Shown here one piece after another: positions 59,751 through 64,000 of a stretch of 64,000 bases of DNA. Each line of letters opens with the position of its first letter. Positions within the stretch are counted from its first letter, which is position 1. The notes under the pieces are model-generated. The model saw nothing but the letters and a program-made list of their open reading frames with translations. It was not told the DNA's origin and made no database searches. Position numbers and translations under genes: made by a program. The DNA comes from Luscinia megarhynchos (taxonomy: Eukaryota > Chordata > Aves > Passeriformes > Turdidae): contig CM067565.1 in assembly GCA_034336665.1 (NCBI GenBank), positions 83,888,858 through 83,952,857 of the forward strand. Reading direction: 5' to 3'.

Positions 59751-62700
59751 ATTGGGCTCTAGTGTTATGTGACTCCCTGCTCCTCTTCTAGGCCTTTCCT
59801 AACTAGAACCATGGTCTCCTTTGCTTAGCCTGCACTGTGAGACTGTTCCTCAGAGAATTAGGCTTTTTAGGAACAATTACCAAATCTACTGTCTCACAAA
59901 AGACAGAGGTTCATGTTAGCACTTCAGATTCAGGCCTATCACACAGCTGCAAACACCCAACAGCACGGCAAGGTGTTGTTTTGATGCCTCCTTTCCTCTG
60001 CCTGGGTTTCAACTTGGCACCACAAGACACTAATGTCCCAAACACACACTAACGTCCCCAAAAAACTGTTCAGATGGTTTGTCTCACCCAAACAGACAAG
60101 CAAATCAAAGTGAGCTAAGGAAGCGTCCAAGCCAGGCCCTGAGTGCTGCAGTAACTGCAGCAGGATCTGGAAGCCTCTTGTCTCCAGGCTCTAGCTCACA
60201 GCTCAGCCCCATGGGGCAGCAGCCTTCATGTCAGGAAAGACCTCTAAAAGCCAGTGTGAGCAGCATGCTCCTGCCTAGTTGGTATCTCTTCTGCAAATTA
60301 AGATGGGCACTCGAGAATGGAAAATGCCAACACGGTGCTTGGACTCAGCTGTGCCTGGAGTTTCAGCCAGCAAATCATGCCCTGCTACATCCCCCTGACA
60401 CCTTGGCCAGCAGCACAAGAAACAAGAGAGGCAGATTTAAGGGCCTTTACTCAATAGCCACCTGCTGTGGGGTTATATATGGTGTGTGCTCTGGCAGGCC
60501 TCAGAGCTGGAAGGTAACATAGCAACCCCTATTCAAAGCTAAGGGGCAGAATAAATCAGCACATTTGTCCTTCTCCAGAGCAGAGAAGGTCCCCTGCCAG
60601 TGCCAAGAGGGAATAGGAACAAAGAACCTGGCAGTCCCCTCCATTTTGAAATGCCAGACAGGATTAGGGAAGGCAGCTGAATCCGTTCATTTTTGGCAGA
60701 CGGCAGATGAAGAGGCTGGGGAAAGATGGGTCCAAATGACAGACAAAAGTCATCTACAAAACCCACCAGGCTTTGGGTGGAAAGCTGTACTATGGTTTCT
60801 CTCTGGGGCCAATATGTGGGGCAGAGAGCCTTCCCAGAGCACTGCCAGGACGATGGGCACAGAATGAGGGCTGAGGTTGAAGGTCAGGAATGTGAGAAGA
60901 CGCAGGAAGATGCCAAGATTCATGGGTAGTCAGGCAGCTGCAAGTGAGGCTCAAAACACACCCAATCCTGCCTGTTCATCGTGGCACCTCTCAAGGAGCC
61001 ACAAGATGACCACTGGCATTCAACAACAGCAGACAAGGGCAGAGTGAGAAGGGGTGTGCTCAACTGCAGGCAGTAACAGGAGAGGCAGTAACCTGACTGC
61101 CCTCATCCACAGCAATACCCTGACCAGTCTGCACTCCTTTATAACCCTGGGCAATACAGGATCCTCATGCACCTGCTCCCTGACTGACAGGGAAGCACCT
61201 CTGGTACCGACCTTGCTGGAGGTAAGAAATCTCCAAATCCCTCAACTCTCTTCTTGCAGAGGTTTTTAGATTGGAGCTCATATCCAGCTCTAGGGATAGC
61301 CAGGCCTGATCTGGCTTAGTCCAAGACACCATTTGGAATCACAGTATGTGGCGGTCTGGTCTTGATGAGTAGCACAAGGCAAAGCTCTGTAGATGTATTT
61401 CCAGAACAAAAACAGATAAAACCAGCTGCCAGAGAGGGGAACACATTCCTGCCACACTGTTGCTTGGGCCAGCTGCCTCCTTGTAGTCTGGACAAGCACC
61501 CTAGCCAGCCTGCCCTTCTCCTTGGGCACACCATGCCTGGGACTTTGCTTTGACTAGGAAGAGTGTTAAGAGTTGTTGCTGCCACAGCAGGTCCCCAGGG
61601 AGCTTGCCATAAACCTGCCTGACAGCCCCTGGTGAGCAACCCCAGGCCAGCTCCTGCCAAGGCTCCTCAGAGCACAAACAATATGCACTTGACATTAAAG
61701 GCTCATGTGTTCACTCTAATGGCATTCGGACAGCTGGGTACCGCTCACAGAACGGAGCCTAATATGGGCCCTGTGCTCATGGAAATCATTAACCAGAGCC
61801 CTCAATCTGCTAAGCAATGTATTTACACAGCTGGAGAATGGCCGAGTCAGACTCACTGGGCTGCCACAGGAGAGCACACAGGCTCAGACATATCCTCTGT
61901 CAAGCACACGTGCTCACTTGCACATACTCACCTGCCCTCACACGCCTCAGGCTCTCCCCAGTACACAGGCACCCCCCTGGTCACTTGTCCACATCCCTCT
62001 GTGCACATGCAGACTCCTCCTGACTTGGAAATTACCAGGAGACTGTTCCACTCACACAAATCTTGCCTGCTTGTAAAGTAAGTCAAGCCATGCAGGGCTA
62101 GAACTTCACAGCATCCAGGGGATGGTCTAAGGCACTACAGCACATCACTGGCTCGTACAGCTGCTCAAAACACAAGGTACTCCCAGCACCTGAAGATACC
62201 CACACTGCCCCACTGTACACCTTATTTGAGTTAGAGGAGCTCCTAAGGGAGGCAAACTCATCTAATGGTACATTTCAGCAAGGAAAGAGTATATAAGAAG
62301 AAGACTAACATGTAAAGTTAAATCTATTAATATGAAGCCATATTCCTCCTAGAAACAGGTCCCTTACTTCTCTGAAGTCTGGGAAAATATCCCAAATGCA
62401 GACAGGAACATGATTTTGGTCTCATGATTCCATAGAATCACGATTCTCCTCTTCGGACAAAGCCAAAGTGAGCACAGGTCCAAGTGAGCTTTCAGCTCAG
62501 GAGGGGGGAAATGCAGTTACCCAACACAACATCTTCGAAGGGAGTGGTGTGCTAGGGGTGATGGAAAACTAACAGGACTCTTTCTTAAGAGCTCTAGTAA
62601 CCTGGTGGGATTCAAAACCACATCAGCTTGCACTCTGTCACCCCATCCCTACTCAAGACCATTCCAGCACAGGAGTCCCTTTTTTCCTACTCTTGGGCCC

Positions 62701-63275
62701 CAGTGGTTGGGAAATGCTGCTGAGCTCTGTTTAAAGGATGCTGCCTTCCAGTGGTGGGTGAATGATCCCGTTGCAGTCTGTAGACTCACTTGTTAAAAGC
62801 CCTTTGGGATGAAAGGCACCATGTAATTGCAAGTTGTAAAGGCACATCCGATTCCCACCACCACCCTGTGTGGAAAGGAATAAATCCCCAGAATAGCTTT
62901 GGCAAGAACAGAAGCCTGCCTAGGATGCTGCCTGATTGTGAGACAGCTGCCTTGCCCAGGAGTGGGCAGAGCCAGAGGTAGCACCAATATTCAGGCGGGG
63001 CACAGAAAGAGAAAATGCTGTCACACTCCACAGAGGACCATTTACAGGTACACTGATTTAATGCCACTTTGTTCTCCTTCCTCTCATCCCTGCTAAGAGT
63101 TAGAAAATAAACTTCTTCACTCTTCAACTTTGATGTGTGAAGCCATCAGCTGTGAGCATGGGAAGGGGACCCACATGCCTGCTCCTAGTTACATCTGTAA
63201 TTCCAGACATGGTTCTGACCAGGCCACTTCCTGACATCTCTGCCTCAGCTTCTCCAGTGCATAATACATACACAT
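59751..63275. other. Noncoding-looking stretch, possible intron
   Basis: No exon could be supported on either strand. A repeat-free piece at about 61690-61830 (ATTCGGACAGCTGGGTACCG, then ATCATTAACCAGAGCC) has the look of a conserved noncoding element. Confidence 0.45.
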
Positions 63276-63730
63276 CCTGGTTTCTGCTGGAATAAAATTA
63301 GTTTTCTGCCTAGTGGCTTAGATTTAGGATGAAAATAATGATGGCAGCAATAAGCAAAAATATCAGTCTGTTAAGCAGTGTTTATACTAGTTAAGGACTT
63401 CTCAGCTTCTCATGCCCTGACAGCGAGAAGGACATCTGCCCCAAACTGGACAGTGATTTTCCATACCATATGATGGCATAAGCTGGTGCTTTGCCTTCCC
63501 AAATAACCATAATACAGCCCTGCTTTTCTGGAGATGGCTGAACACCTGCCTGCCCATGGGAAGCAGTGAACGAATTCCTTGTTTTGCTTCGCTTGCATTT
63601 TGTTTGCTTTCTCTATTAAGTAGTCTTTATTTCACCCCACAAGCCATCTCAGATTTACCCTCCCAGTTCTTTCCCCCACCCCAAAGGGATAGCAAGTTAG
63701 CAACTCTGTCGTGGGGTTAAGCCACAACAG
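63276..63730 (+). mobile_element. Solo LTR of an avian endogenous retrovirus (ERVL-like), degraded
   Basis: Ordered matches to a common avian LTR as I know it are GCTGGAATAAAATTAGTTTT near the start, TTCCATACCATATGATGGCA, CTGGAGATGGCTGAACACCT, CCTGCCCATGGGAAGCAGTG, GAATTCCTTGTTTTGCTTCG, CTATTAAGTAGTCTTTATTT and, at the end, GGGGTTAAGCCACAACAG. Relative to the remembered consensus, sequence after CATATGATGGCAT is missing, including the TATA region, and several runs are shortened. No internal retroviral genes adjoin it and no target duplication is clear. It is old and unlikely to be an active promoter. Confidence 0.8.
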
Positions 63731-64000
63731 TACCCCACAGCCAGGCAGCAGGGATGAATTAATTAACTTCTAGGTGTTTCAACCTTCTGATGAGAGGCGA
63801 TTTCTTTTCAATTACAGTCTTGCTTCAGGCAGTTTTCAAGAAATAGTTGCTGGCAAGCAGGACCAGCTCCTCCAGTGGAGCAACAATTTACATTTAACTG
63901 CTTATTCATTAACTCTGATAGGGCCTCTAACAATTTATTCCAGTCACAAACCTGGAGCAGCTCAAGGAGGAACTTTTCACAGGCAAACTCCTTTCTCCTC
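63731..64000. other. Right end of the window, nothing recognised
   Basis: AT-rich sequence without an open frame of note or a recognised repeat. Confidence 0.5.

Overview
The window is nuclear DNA of a bird. The evidence is a chicken-repeat-1 (CR1) LINE with the typical avian 3' end at about 59.2-59.75 kb, further CR1 pieces, and a solo LTR at about 63.3-63.7 kb that I recognise as a common avian endogenous-retrovirus type. Gene structure is that of a vertebrate: GT-AG introns, a CpG-island promoter and AATAAA signals. The species cannot be named from the sequence.

The left 24.3 kb holds a head-to-head gene pair. SUPT7L, a subunit of the SAGA/STAGA transcription coactivator, runs leftward: its first coding exon is at 6954-7366, and a second exon carrying the histone fold (1-266) runs off the left edge. 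SLC4A1AP (kanadaptin) runs rightward from an ATG at 8098 to a stop at 24022. I could place all 14 coding exons; every junction is in phase and together they encode 686 residues, followed by a short 3'UTR with AATAAA at 24317. The two genes share a GC-rich, TATA-less promoter at about 7.4-8.1 kb. Their order and orientation match human 2p23.

From about 24.35 kb to 55.8 kb I find no intact gene. The exception to plain intergenic sequence is a minus-strand stretch at 25324-26260, perhaps reaching 26533, which reads like protein over several hundred codons but changes frame at least three times and has an internal stop. It looks like a decayed gene whose family I do not recognise. Further right are a roughly 200-bp pentanucleotide polypyrimidine tract (35988-36189), a CpG-rich patch (41221-41450) directly beside a probable solo LTR with TATA box and poly(A) signal (about 41455-41960), and scattered CR1 fragments.

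At 58022-58150 a minus-strand block of 42 codons plus stop has a strong splice acceptor and is followed by about 2.2 kb of possible 3'UTR ending at an AATAAA (55797-55802). I read it as the last coding exon of a leftward gene whose other exons lie at or beyond the right end. The gene is not identified. The right end (59-64 kb) is otherwise repeat-bearing, noncoding-looking sequence.
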